Assembly (NCBI GenBank): GCA_002029975.1
Contig: LQBE01000019.1
Location: 69,311 to 120,110 of the forward strand
Length of the DNA: 50,800 nucleotides
From: a delta proteobacterium ML8_F1
GTDB taxonomy: Bacteria; Bacillota; Clostridia; Peptostreptococcales; Acidaminobacteraceae
Reading direction: 5' to 3'
The notes below the pieces were generated by a model that worked only from the letters and a program-made list of their open reading frames with translations, searched no databases and was not told where the DNA came from. The position numbers were made by a program, and so were the translations under genes. Within the stretch, counting starts at the first letter, position 1. Every line of letters begins with the position of its first letter. Shown piece after piece: positions 33,979-42,269 of the stretch.

Positions 33979-34986
33979 CTAGTCCCTGTTCTGGTCGTCG
34001 AGATGTTCCCTGTAGGTTGCATTGAAGTAATGGGAACCCTCGACTTCATCCTTGACTACAAAAAAGAAATAGTCGGTATCGGCCGGATAAAGTGCGGCGA
34101 CAAGGGACTTTTCCCCGGGCGAAGCAATGGGTCCCGGGGGAAGGCCCGGGTATTTGTAGGTGTTGTAATCACTTTCAATGGCGACATCTTCGTAGGTCAG
34201 CTCAGCCTTTCTTTCTCCCAGGACATACTGGACCGTGGCGCAGGACTCCAACTTTATGCCGCTACCAAGACGGTTGTGGAACACACTGGCAATCAGGGCC
34301 CGCTCCTCATCGAGCTTCGCCTCCCGTTCAATGATGGAAGCCAGGGTGACAATCTGATTCAAGTCCATGTCCAGCTCCCCCAGTCTGTCATAGTAGTCGG
34401 CTTTGAAAACCCTGTCAAACTGCGCCAGCATGGTATCGATCACCTCGTAAGGGGTCGCATCCTCCTTGAAGGTGTAGGTTTCCGGGAATAAAAAGCCCTC
34501 CAGCATAAAGGTCCTGTCAATATGGTCCATAAAAGGATAGTCAAAGGTTCCACTTCTCAGGATTTCAACGATTTCAGCCTCGGTGCCGAAGCCGGCAGCC
34601 ACCATTTTTTCAATGATGCGGACCAGCTCGTAGCCCTCGGGAACCGTAAACTTGACGGTGTGGGTCACGACATCCCCCCTGGCGATTTTTTCCAGGATGG
34701 TTTTTAGGTCCATGGCAGGACTCAGGGCATATTCCCCTGCCTGCAGCTTTGTGTCATAGCCCGTTTCCCTGGCCATCTCCTTGAATACCAGTCGGTTCTG
34801 GATCAGGCCCTGTTCAAAAAGTATTTCAGAAATTCCGTCGACTGCGGTACCGCTCGGAATCACGACAGTGACAAGCTCTGTGCTTTCGGGATCCACGGGG
34901 CCGCTGAAGTTCTCCAGAAGCTCACCCTTAGAACAGCCCCCCAGAAGGAGGACAAGGAGCACAAGCCATGCAGTTTTTCTCAACAT
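33979..34986 (-). CDS. mltG: Endolytic murein transglycosylase MltG (predicted lipoprotein)
   Basis: A 335-residue YceG/MltG protein that cuts nascent peptidoglycan. A LysM-like region precedes the catalytic segment ASIIEREAKLDEER, with the key glutamate, and FHNRL. The N-terminus is a short signal peptide ending LLGGC, so cysteine 18 is a likely lipobox residue. Many MltG proteins are instead held by a plain membrane helix. Because of this, anchoring by lipid is inferred. GGAGG precedes ATG 34986. Confidence 0.9.
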   Translation of the reverse strand: MLRKTAWLVLLVLLLGGCSKGELLENFSGPVDPESTELVTVVIPSGTAVDGISEILFEQGLIQNRLVFKEMARETGYDTKLQAGEYALSPAMDLKTILEKIARGDVVTHTVKFTVPEGYELVRIIEKMVAAGFGTEAEIVEILRSGTFDYPFMDHIDRTFMLEGFLFPETYTFKEDATPYEVIDTMLAQFDRVFKADYYDRLGELDMDLNQIVTLASIIEREAKLDEERALIASVFHNRLGSGIKLESCATVQYVLGERKAELTYEDVAIESDYNTYKYPGLPPGPIASPGEKSLVAALYPADTDYFFFVVKDEVEGSHYFNATYREHLDDQNRD

Positions 34987-35021
34987 TCTACCACCTCCAC
35001 CGGATCATCTCATTTTACCAT

Positions 35022-35047
35022 AAAAACCCTCAAATGTTTGAGGGTTT
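35022..35047 (-). terminator. Terminator after rnjA
   Basis: An 11-bp stem (35024-35034 with 35037-35047) with a 2-nt loop (or 10 bp and 4 nt), followed on the minus strand by a T-run. It separates rnjA from the mltG operon. A TGGTAAAAT extended -10 (35012-35020) just behind it may start mltG. Confidence 0.85.
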
Positions 35048-35079
35048 CAGGAAAATCAAGTCATTCACTTGCCCTGCTT

Positions 35080-36744
35080 CTAGACATCCATGATAATGGG
35101 CAGAATCATGGGTCTTCTCTTGGTCTGCTGCCAGAAATACTCTTTGAGGTCGTCTCTCAGGGCGTTCTTGATCTGGTTCCATTCCCTGATGTTCTTCTGG
35201 TCACATTTTTCCATGGCTTTTTTCGCCACCTGGACAGCGCTTTGAATCATGTCCTCGCTCTCCCGGACATAGACAAAGCCCCTGGAGACGATATCAGGAC
35301 CCGACTTCATTTTTCCGGTGGCCTTTTCGAGGGCCACCACAACAATGATCAGACCCTCTTCCGAGAGAATGCGCCGGTCCCTGAGGACAATATTGCCCAC
35401 GTCCCCGATGCCGAGGCCGTCAATGAGCACATGGCCCGAATCCACCTTGGGTCCTGGATGGACGCCTTCTTTGTCAAGTTCCAGGGAGTCGCCGTTTTCC
35501 AGGATGAAGATGTTTTTGTTTGACATCCCCAGATCCTTTGCCAGATCTGAATGGTGTTTGAGGTGGGAGTATTCGCCGTGGACCGGCATGAAGGACCGGG
35601 CGTTGACCAGGCTATGGACCAGTTTGAGCTCCTCCTTGCAGGCGTGGCCTGAAACGTGCACGTCCGCCAGGGAGGTGTAAATGACCTCCGCACCGGTTTC
35701 CAGGAGCTTGTTGATGATATTCTTGACGCTCTTTTCATTCCCGGGTATGGGGGACGAGGAGAGGACAATGGTATCGTTTTCACGGATATTGATAAAGCGA
35801 TGGGATTTGTTGGCCATCCGGGTCAGGGCGCTCATGGGCTCCCCCTGGGAGCCGGTGGTGATCACCGCGACTTCATTGTCGGGATAGCGGTCAATATCCT
35901 GGATGTCGATGGTGGTGCCCTTGGGCAGTTTCAGATAACCCAGCTCAATGGCGACCCCGGTGACATTCTCCATGCTCCGCCCGGAAATGGCCACCTTCCG
36001 GTTTTCCAATACCGCCGCATTGACCACCTGCTGGATCCGGTGGACATTGGAGGAAAAGGAAGCCACCACAATCCTCCCCTGGGCGTGACGGAAAATTTTC
36101 TCAAAGGTCTCTCCCACAGAGCTTTCACTCATGGTGTGTCCTTCACGCTCCACATTGGTGGAGTCCGCCATCAGCAGGTCCACCCCTTCCCGGCCAATCT
36201 GGGCAAAGCGGCTCAGGTCCATCACCTTGCCGTCAATGGGGGTGTAGTCGATTTTGAAGTCCCCGGTGTGGAGCACATTGCCCACAGGGGTCCGGATTGC
36301 CAGGGCCACGGCATCGGGAATGGAATGGCTCACATGAATCATCTCGATGTCAAAATGACCCAGTCTGAAACGATCCCCCGGATTCTTGAAATGCATTTTG
36401 GGTTTTTTGAGGTCCTTGTGCTCAACCAGTTTATTGATGATGAGATTGAGGGTCAGCTTGGTCCCGAAAAGGGGGACATCGAATTTTTTGAGGACATAGG
36501 GAGTCGCCCCGATGTGGTCCTCATGGCCGTGGGTGTAGATAATCCCGCGGATTTTTTCCTGGTTCTTCTCAAGGTAAGTGATATCCGGGATGACAATGTC
36601 TATCCCAAGCATTTCATCCTCTGGAAACTTCAGTCCGGCGTCCACTACGATAATATCATTGTCATACTCGAACACTGTCATGTTCTTTCCGATTTCTCCT
36701 AGACCACCTAGTGGGATGATCTTCAGCTTTTTGCTTTTTTTCAT
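35080..36744 (-). CDS. rnj: Ribonuclease J
   Basis: A 554-residue metallo-beta-lactamase/beta-CASP RNase with 5'-to-3' exo- and endonuclease activity. The zinc motif HGHEDH is at residues 72-77, and LGGLGEIGKN lies near the N-terminus. A C-terminal domain follows. Firmicutes often have two copies (RnjA, RnjB); which one this is cannot be told. It has its own terminator, and the fur terminator lies immediately upstream. Confidence 0.95.
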   Translation of the reverse strand: MKKSKKLKIIPLGGLGEIGKNMTVFEYDNDIIVVDAGLKFPEDEMLGIDIVIPDITYLEKNQEKIRGIIYTHGHEDHIGATPYVLKKFDVPLFGTKLTLNLIINKLVEHKDLKKPKMHFKNPGDRFRLGHFDIEMIHVSHSIPDAVALAIRTPVGNVLHTGDFKIDYTPIDGKVMDLSRFAQIGREGVDLLMADSTNVEREGHTMSESSVGETFEKIFRHAQGRIVVASFSSNVHRIQQVVNAAVLENRKVAISGRSMENVTGVAIELGYLKLPKGTTIDIQDIDRYPDNEVAVITTGSQGEPMSALTRMANKSHRFINIRENDTIVLSSSPIPGNEKSVKNIINKLLETGAEVIYTSLADVHVSGHACKEELKLVHSLVNARSFMPVHGEYSHLKHHSDLAKDLGMSNKNIFILENGDSLELDKEGVHPGPKVDSGHVLIDGLGIGDVGNIVLRDRRILSEEGLIIVVVALEKATGKMKSGPDIVSRGFVYVRESEDMIQSAVQVAKKAMEKCDQKNIREWNQIKNALRDDLKEYFWQQTKRRPMILPIIMDV

Positions 36745-36763
36745 GTGTCACTCCTATTTTTTC

Positions 36764-36794
36764 AAAAAATTAACCAGCAACAGTTCACTGGTTA
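36764..36794 (-). terminator. Terminator after fur
   Basis: A 7-bp stem (36771-36777 with 36788-36794) containing the fur stop codon in its loop side, followed on the minus strand by ATTTTTT. The short stem makes it only moderately strong. Confidence 0.55.
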
Positions 36795-37222
36795 TCAAGA
36801 CAATTCTTGCACAATCCATAGATTTTCAAGTTATGGTCGATAATCTTAAACTGGTATTTCTCCTCAACCATGGCTTCAATGTCATCAAGCAGGTCCTCCA
36901 TCACCTCTATCACCTTGCCGCAGTTGCGGCAAATCAGATGATGGTGCTGATGGTTTTCAGAATTGATTTCGTAGCGTACGCAGCCGTCATCGAAATTCAT
37001 TTTTGTAATCACATTGAGTTCATCAAGAACAATCAAGGTGCGATACACCGTGGCCAGGCCGATGTTCGGATACTGGTCCTTGACGATGGCGTATATTTCC
37101 TCGGTATTCAGATGCATATGATCATGATCCAGAATGGCAAGCACTACGGCCTTCCTCTGGGGAGTCAGCTTGTAGCCCTTTTCCTTGACCTTGTTCAAAA
37201 TATCATAATATATTTCATTCAT
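36785..37222 (-). CDS. Fur family metal-responsive transcriptional regulator
   Basis: A 145-residue Fur/PerR/Zur protein. The winged helix has KLTPQRKAVVLAIL and ATVYRTL. The metal-binding part has HQHHHLICRNCGK and a final CKNC, giving two CxxC pairs for a structural zinc. Iron, peroxide or zinc sensing cannot be decided from sequence. The start is ATG 37222 with GGAG 9 nt upstream. An ATG five codons earlier would contain that site. It has its own promoter. Confidence 0.9.
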   Translation of the reverse strand: MNEIYYDILNKVKEKGYKLTPQRKAVVLAILDHDHMHLNTEEIYAIVKDQYPNIGLATVYRTLIVLDELNVITKMNFDDGCVRYEINSENHQHHHLICRNCGKVIEVMEDLLDDIEAMVEEKYQFKIIDHNLKIYGLCKNCLDNQ

Positions 37223-37258
37223 CGTCCATTTCTCCATGGGTAACTGTAATCTTGTGCT

Positions 37259-37287
37259 ATTCTACCACCCTTTGTGGGGATTTACAA
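37259..37287 (-). promoter_or_regulatory. Candidate sigma-A promoter of fur
   Basis: On the minus strand, TTGTAA (37282-37287) and TAGAAT (37259-37264) are 17 bp apart, directly after the end of the DUF1292 gene. Confidence 0.55.
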
Positions 37288-37289
37288 GT

Positions 37290-37631
37290 CTACTCTTCTT
37301 CATCCTCGATATCCTCCATGATTTCCTGGTACACGGGGAGGATTTTTTCGAACTCCTCTTCAGATAGATTGAGGAATGTGGCGCCATCGCCCTCCTCATC
37401 CTCCTGGACCCTCAGGATAATGCCTTCATCCTCCGTCGAGCCGTCCAAGGGGAAAAGCACAACGTATTCCTCCCCTTCATTCTCAAAGGAAAGCACCATT
37501 TCAAAGGCCGCTTCATTGCCCTCTTCATCGAGGAGGGTGATGTGGTTGTGTCCCTCGTGGTCGTGGTCGTGGTCATGGTCGTGGTCATGGTCGTGGTCAT
37601 GGTTGTGATCATGCTCATGTGATTCTTTCAT
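37290..37631 (-). CDS. DUF1292 protein with N-terminal His/Asp repeat
   Basis: A 113-residue acidic protein. Residues 4-30 are almost only His and Asp (HDHDHDHD pattern), then a DUF1292 domain begins with HITLLDEEGNEAAFEM. YrzB, its Bacillus relative, lies in the same alaS-yrzL-yrrK operon. The His/Asp stretch is an obvious metal-binding candidate and is not needed in plain DUF1292 proteins. The start overlaps the ruvX stop by 4 nt (ATGA). Its role is unknown. Confidence 0.85.
   Translation of the reverse strand: MKESHEHDHNHDHDHDHDHDHDHDHEGHNHITLLDEEGNEAAFEMVLSFENEGEEYVVLFPLDGSTEDEGIILRVQEDEEGDGATFLNLSEEEFEKILPVYQEIMEDIEDEEE
37558..37617 (-). repeat. 6/12-bp microsatellite encoding the His-Asp tract
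   Basis: A run of hexamers of the GTGGTC/ATGGTC type (plus strand) encodes the alternating His-Asp tract. The alternation of the two hexamers suggests growth in 12-bp steps. Unit size keeps the frame, so the tract may vary in length between strains. Confidence 0.85.
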
Positions 37632-38077
37632 GTGATCCCTCCGTTTTTATGATCCAGATAAGTTTGGAGTATGAGGGCGCCCGCCACCATATCCACCTTC
37701 AATTTGCGGTCCTTCCTGGACACGTCGCCTTGGATGAGGGCCGCTGTCGCCGCTTTGGTGCTCAGCCGCTCGTCCCAGGTTATAATCTGTACAGTTCGTC
37801 CGGAGACCTCCCCGTAGAGGATCTTTTTGCGCAGACGGGCGAGAAAAACCTTGGTTTTTTCACCCTGGGGGCCCAAAGATCCGTTCATATTGTAAGGCAT
37901 TCCAGCCACAATGGTGTCGACATTGTAGGCGTCGATCAAACCAATTAGATGCTGGACATCCTTTTTTTGACTGATTCTTCTGTAGTTTTCCAGTGGGCTT
38001 GCAATGGTCAGTGTTTCGTCGGAAAGAGCGATCCCGATGGTCGCGTCTCCGATATCCAATCCCATAATCCGGCTCAT
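37628..38077 (-). CDS. ruvX: YqgF/RuvX family ribonuclease (putative pre-16S rRNA nuclease)
   Basis: A 149-residue RNase H-fold protein of the YqgF family with MGLDIGDATIGIALSD and, near the end, DERLSTKAA. It is thought to process the 16S rRNA 5' end or resolve Holliday junctions. I take ATG 38077 as the start, which shares one base with the preceding stop (TAATG). A 49-residue in-frame extension lies inside that gene and is rejected. Confidence 0.93.
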   Translation of the reverse strand: MSRIMGLDIGDATIGIALSDETLTIASPLENYRRISQKKDVQHLIGLIDAYNVDTIVAGMPYNMNGSLGPQGEKTKVFLARLRKKILYGEVSGRTVQIITWDERLSTKAATAALIQGDVSRKDRKLKVDMVAGALILQTYLDHKNGGIT

Positions 38078-39030
38078 TATATCACCTTTATGCACATGTG
38101 GGGGCAGACCCCGGCACAGTAACCGCAGATCAGACACTTGGAGGCATCCACCACCGCCTTGCCCTTTTCCAGTCTCAGCGCCTTCTGGTGGCACCTTGAA
38201 ATACAGGCACCGCAGCCGGTGCACCAGTCATGAATCAGGAGTCTGCGCTCCGTCTCGTCAATCCGGCGTCTGACATCCTCCGGAACCGCCAGTCCCCTGG
38301 CTGTCATGACATTGGCGGTGATCTCAGCCTCGGACTGCATGCCCACGGCCACAGAATCGATAAATTCCAGTCCCAGGGCATAGGCCATGGCTTCATCATA
38401 GGAGGCTATGAGATGGCCTCCCCCCAGGGGCTTCATCCCGTAAATCAGCGTCCCCCTTGCCTTGAGCGCCTTGAGAAGGGGAATGCTCTGAGCCATGGTG
38501 CCATCGGCGATTCCCAGCCCCTTGGCGTTGGTAATGGCCATGACCACGTCGATTCCCGGGGTTTTGAGAGCGCCCTCCAGGGCGGCGTTGTGGTGGGTTG
38601 AAATGCCAAAGCCCCGGATTTGTCCCCGGGCCTTCGCCCTCTGAAAGAATTCAATGGCCTCCCCATGGCCTCTCAGGGTGTGAATGGACTCCTGCTCATG
38701 AAGGAGAAAGATGTCAATGTAATCCGTTCCCATTTCCCGAAGCGCCTTGTCAAGGCTCTCCCTCGCCGTGACGGCGTCGTAGGCATAGGATTTTGTCGCA
38801 ATGACAACCTTTTCCCGGGGGACCTTTTCAAGCAGGGCTTTGAAAAAACCGTAATTGTCGTATATTTCCGCCGTGTCAAAAAAGTTGATGCCCATTCCTA
38901 CGGCTTTTTCCATTAATAAGGCCCCGAAAGAAACCTCGTAGTTTCTTTGCAAGGGCCCGATGGTCAACGTACCGTAGCAAAGCTTTGACACATATTTGCC
39001 GAGCAGGGGCTGATAGACTGAAAATTCCAT
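38077..39030 (-). CDS. Aldo/keto reductase with C-terminal 2x[4Fe-4S] ferredoxin domain
   Basis: A 317-residue fusion. Residues 1-255 are an aldo/keto reductase barrel with the expected catalytic set: the aspartate and tyrosine of FFDTAEIYDNY, the lysine of IATKSY and the histidine of LLHEQES. The C-terminus carries two cluster motifs, CTGCGACISRC and CLICGYCAGVC. The combination could link NAD(P)H or ferredoxin to carbonyl reduction. It is placed between ireB and ruvX with one-base overlaps on both sides, so it is fully part of the alaS operon. The substrate is unknown. Confidence 0.88.
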   Translation of the reverse strand: MEFSVYQPLLGKYVSKLCYGTLTIGPLQRNYEVSFGALLMEKAVGMGINFFDTAEIYDNYGFFKALLEKVPREKVVIATKSYAYDAVTARESLDKALREMGTDYIDIFLLHEQESIHTLRGHGEAIEFFQRAKARGQIRGFGISTHHNAALEGALKTPGIDVVMAITNAKGLGIADGTMAQSIPLLKALKARGTLIYGMKPLGGGHLIASYDEAMAYALGLEFIDSVAVGMQSEAEITANVMTARGLAVPEDVRRRIDETERRLLIHDWCTGCGACISRCHQKALRLEKGKAVVDASKCLICGYCAGVCPHMCIKVI

Positions 39031-39281
39031 TACTCCCCGTTGATGTAGGACTTGATGAGCTCAATGATGATTTCGTCCCGGTCAATCTCCCGGATCAGTT
39101 TTCTGGCATCATGATGGCTGGTTATATAGGTGGGATCACCGGAAATCAGATATCCCGTCAACTGGCTCACAGGATCGTATCCCTTGGCGCTCAGGGCATT
39201 GTAGACCTGAGTCAGGACAGACCTGATTTCCTCCTCGGAACTGTGGTCAAATTCAAAACTCGACGTTTTATTGTCACTCAT
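39030..39281 (-). CDS. ireB: IreB family regulatory phosphoprotein
   Basis: An 83-residue DUF965/IreB protein (YrzL-like). It has the family core [19 protein letters not shown] and a Thr/Ser-containing N-terminus (NKTSSFEF). In Enterococcus, IreB is phosphorylated by the PASTA kinase IreK and affects cephalosporin tolerance. The partner kinase is not in the window. The order alaS-ireB-ruvX is conserved in Firmicutes. The ribosome binding site is AGGGGG. Confidence 0.92.
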   Translation of the reverse strand: MSDNKTSSFEFDHSSEEEIRSVLTQVYNALSAKGYDPVSQLTGYLISGDPTYITSHHDARKLIREIDRDEIIIELIKSYINGE

Positions 39282-39322
39282 AAACGCACCCCCTATTAAT
39301 CCTATTATATACCCTGCTCCCC

Positions 39323-41956
39323 TTATTTAAGCATATTTTTCGCAATTTCCACAACTTTTTCAAGGGCCTGTTCCATGGATTGAGGTTCACTGCCCCCGGC
39401 CTGGGCCATATGCGGTTTGCCCCCTCCGCTGCCTCCGGAGAGTTTCGCCACCTCCCGGACCACATTCCCGGCGTGCAGACCCTTTTCAATGGCCTTCGGG
39501 GAAGCCATGGCAATATAAACCACCTTCTCCTCAAGGGTTGTGCCCAGGACGACAAGATACTCGCCGAGTTGGTTTTTAAGGCGGTCCCCCATTTCCCTGA
39601 GGACGTTGACATCGACCTGGTCAAAACCGTGGGAGAAAATACTGATGCCCTCCAGGATCACCCTGCGGTCCAGGGCCGCCTCCAGCTGCCTGGCGGCCAC
39701 CTTGCTCTTGAGCAGTTCGTTTTCCTTCATCAAATGCTTCATGTCCTGCACCAGGTGCTTGGAACGGGACAGAATCTCATCCTTGTTGACCTTGATGATT
39801 TCCAGCACGGCATTGAAGGTGTTTTCAAGCTCCTGATAATATTCAATGGCCGCCTGGCCCGTCAGGGCTTCTATACGCCTTGTCCCGGCGGCGATGCCTG
39901 TTTCCGAGAGGATTTTGAAGAGGTTGGCCTCACCGGTATTGGTGAGATGGGTGCCGCCACAGAGTTCCGTGGAAAAGTCCCCGGCCCGGACCACCCGGAC
40001 CACCTCGTCGTATTTTTCATCAAAGAGGGCCATGGCGCCTGCCGCCCTGGCTTCTTCAAGTCCCATTTCCTCCACCGTCACTGCCTGGCCCTTTTGAATC
40101 TCCCCGTTGACGATGTCTTCCACCTTCTGGATTTCATCAGGGGTCATGGGGCCGATATGGCTGAAATCGAACCGCAGCCGACTGGCGTCCACATAGGACC
40201 CGGCCTGCTCCACGTGGTCACCCAAGACGATTTTCAGGGCCTTGTGGAGCAGATGGGTGGTGGTGTGGTTTTTCGCCGTCGCCCTGCGGCTGGGACCATC
40301 CACGGTCATGGTCAGAGTCATCCCCACCTCCAGGTCTCCCCGGGTCAGTTCCCCCTCGTGGAGGATCACACCGGCGGCGCTTTTGTGGGTGTCTCTGATG
40401 GTGATGACCACCCCGGGCCCTGTGATGACGCCCCGGTCCCCCACCTGTCCGCCGCTCTGGGGATAAAAGGGGGTCTGGTCTGTGATGATGCGGACCTTCT
40501 GGCCTTCAGTTGCAAATTCAACTTTTTCATTGCCCCGGAGGATTCCGGCGCACTTGCCGGTTGACTCCAGGGTTTCATAGCCCAGAAAGCTTGTCCTGGG
40601 AAATTCCCTCAGCAACCGGGTGAGCTCTTCCTCCCAGCCGGGTCCCTCTCCTTTTTCCCTGGCTTTTCTGGCACGGCTGCGCTGGGCTTCCATGGCTTCA
40701 CTGAACCCCTCTTCGTCCACTTCCATGCCGATTTCTTCCAGTATCTCTTTGGTCAGGTCCAGGGGAAAACCGTAGGTGTCATAGAGCTTGAAGGCTTCTA
40801 TGCCGGGAAGAACCCCCTTCTGCCTGTAGGCTTCGATGTAATCAAACAGAATCTGGTGACCCTGGTCAATGGTCTCACTGAACCGTTGCTCTTCATGGGC
40901 GATTACCCTGAGGATGAAATCCCTTTTGCTGGCGAGGTTCTCATAGGCCTGGGAGGACATTTCGATGGCGACCTCGGCCACCTGGTCAAGGAAAGGGCCC
41001 TCGATGCCCAGAAGCCTGCCGTGTCTGGCCGCTCTTCTGAGCAGCCTTCTCAGAACATAGCCCCTGCCTTCATTGTCCGGCAGGACCCCGTCGCTGATCA
41101 GAAAGGTGACCGCCCGGATATGGTCGGTGATGATCCGCAAAGAGACATCCGTCGATTCGTCCCTTTGATAGGGTCTGCCGCTGATGGCGACAACCTTGTC
41201 AAGAATCGCCCGGATGGTATCCACCTCGAAGATGGAATCCACCCCTTGAAGAATGGCGGCGATTCTTTCCAGACCCATTCCGGTGTCGATGTTTTTGTTC
41301 TTGAGTTCTGTATAGAAGCCGTCCTCGTTTTTGTTGAACTGGGTGAAGACGTGGTTCCAGAATTCCAGAAACTGGTCGCATTCACAGCCCGGCTTGTGTT
41401 CGGGATCACCACAGGAGTAGTCCTCCCCCCGGTCATAATAGATTTCAGAACAGGGACCACAGGGGCCCACACCGATTTCCCAGAAATTGTCCTCTTTGCC
41501 CAGGCGGACAATCCTTTCCTCTGGAATCCCGATGTTGTTTTTCCAGATTTCATAGGCTTCGTCATCCTCGTAATAGACGGTTGCCCAGAGCTTCTCCTCG
41601 GGTATTTCAAGAACCTGGGTGGCAAATTCCCAGCCCCAGGCAATGGATTCTTCCTTGAAATAATCTCCAAAGGAGAAATTTCCCAGCATTTCAAAAAAAG
41701 TAGCGTGACGGGCGGTCCTGCCCACATTTTCAATGTCGCCGGTGCGGATGCATTTCTGGCAGGTGGCCATGCGCTTGGCCGGAGGTTCTTCGGCGCCGAT
41801 GAAATAATTCTTCAAAGGGGCCATGCCGGCATTCACAAGCAACAGGCTTTTGTCATTCTTCGGGACAAGGGAATAGGATGAGGCCACATAATGCCCCTTG
41901 GATTCAAAAAAATCCAAAAATGCCTTCCTGATTTCATTGAGACCCAGATTTTTCAT
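39323..41956 (-). CDS. alaS: Alanyl-tRNA synthetase
   Basis: A full-length 877-residue class II synthetase. Catalytic domain at the N-terminus ([17 protein letters not shown]), the editing-domain zinc motifs [11 protein letters not shown] and [11 protein letters not shown], and a C-terminal DHHA1 domain with [15 protein letters not shown]. It charges tRNA-Ala and clears mischarged Ser/Gly. It is preceded by a T-box riboswitch and a strong GGAGG. Confidence 0.97.
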   Translation of the reverse strand: MKNLGLNEIRKAFLDFFESKGHYVASSYSLVPKNDKSLLLVNAGMAPLKNYFIGAEEPPAKRMATCQKCIRTGDIENVGRTARHATFFEMLGNFSFGDYFKEESIAWGWEFATQVLEIPEEKLWATVYYEDDEAYEIWKNNIGIPEERIVRLGKEDNFWEIGVGPCGPCSEIYYDRGEDYSCGDPEHKPGCECDQFLEFWNHVFTQFNKNEDGFYTELKNKNIDTGMGLERIAAILQGVDSIFEVDTIRAILDKVVAISGRPYQRDESTDVSLRIITDHIRAVTFLISDGVLPDNEGRGYVLRRLLRRAARHGRLLGIEGPFLDQVAEVAIEMSSQAYENLASKRDFILRVIAHEEQRFSETIDQGHQILFDYIEAYRQKGVLPGIEAFKLYDTYGFPLDLTKEILEEIGMEVDEEGFSEAMEAQRSRARKAREKGEGPGWEEELTRLLREFPRTSFLGYETLESTGKCAGILRGNEKVEFATEGQKVRIITDQTPFYPQSGGQVGDRGVITGPGVVITIRDTHKSAAGVILHEGELTRGDLEVGMTLTMTVDGPSRRATAKNHTTTHLLHKALKIVLGDHVEQAGSYVDASRLRFDFSHIGPMTPDEIQKVEDIVNGEIQKGQAVTVEEMGLEEARAAGAMALFDEKYDEVVRVVRAGDFSTELCGGTHLTNTGEANLFKILSETGIAAGTRRIEALTGQAAIEYYQELENTFNAVLEIIKVNKDEILSRSKHLVQDMKHLMKENELLKSKVAARQLEAALDRRVILEGISIFSHGFDQVDVNVLREMGDRLKNQLGEYLVVLGTTLEEKVVYIAMASPKAIEKGLHAGNVVREVAKLSGGSGGGKPHMAQAGGSEPQSMEQALEKVVEIAKNMLK

Positions 41957-41974
41957 AGTCGATTCCTCCTTGGC

Positions 41975-42235
41975 AAATTAAAAAAACCCCCAAATGAATC
42001 CGTAGGGGCGCTTTACCGCGGTACCACCCTACTTGACGGCAGGTGAAGCCGTCATCTTTAGAGGTTCATTGAGTCCTTAACGCGACTGAAACGCCAGCCT
42101 TATTGGGGCCGGGACTTATGGATGGAGCAGCCTTCGATAATTTTCAAGGGTTTTCAGCCTGGGACCCCTTTCTCTTTTTCCTATTATCTACTATTTTCCA
42201 TCACCGTCGTGACATTTTGAAGTTGTCCCCATTAT
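41975..42235 (-). ncRNA. T-box riboswitch (tRNA-Ala-sensing leader of alaS)
   Basis: On the minus strand the leader shows the T-box sequence AGGGTGGTACCGCG (42017-42030), a Stem I with AGTAGATAAT/ATTATC pairing and a specifier region containing GGCTGCT, giving the alanine codon GCU. GTAGGG pairs with CCCTAC in the antiterminator. A competing terminator (CCCC...GGGG) ends in TTTTTTT at about 41980. Uncharged tRNA-Ala should allow readthrough to alaS, ireB, the reductase, ruvX and the DUF1292 gene. The gap to mnmA is otherwise used by the promoter. Confidence 0.93.
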
Positions 42236-42240
42236 ATCAG
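42228..42240 (-). promoter_or_regulatory. Candidate -10 region of the alaS leader promoter
   Basis: A perfect TATAAT is read on the minus strand close to the start of the T-box leader. The best -35 match (TTCAAA) is only 15 bp away, so the promoter is imperfect. An inverted CTTTGAA/TTCAAAG (42251-42275) at the end of mnmA overlaps the region but lacks a T-run. Confidence 0.4.
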
Positions 42241-42269
42241 AGGAGCGGCCCTTTGAATATCCCCAAATT

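Noticed and set aside
35656-36702. 348-codon open frame antisense to RNase J
   Set aside because: Typical antisense shadow of a GC-balanced gene; no ribosome binding site and no plausible protein features, while RNase J motifs are complete.
37223-37237. Upstream ATG 37237 as the fur start
   Set aside because: This ATG contains the GGAG that serves ATG 37222 and has no ribosome binding site of its own.
37252-37608. Plus-strand ORF rich in Ser and Trp
   Set aside because: Shadow of the His/Asp microsatellite of the DUF1292 gene.
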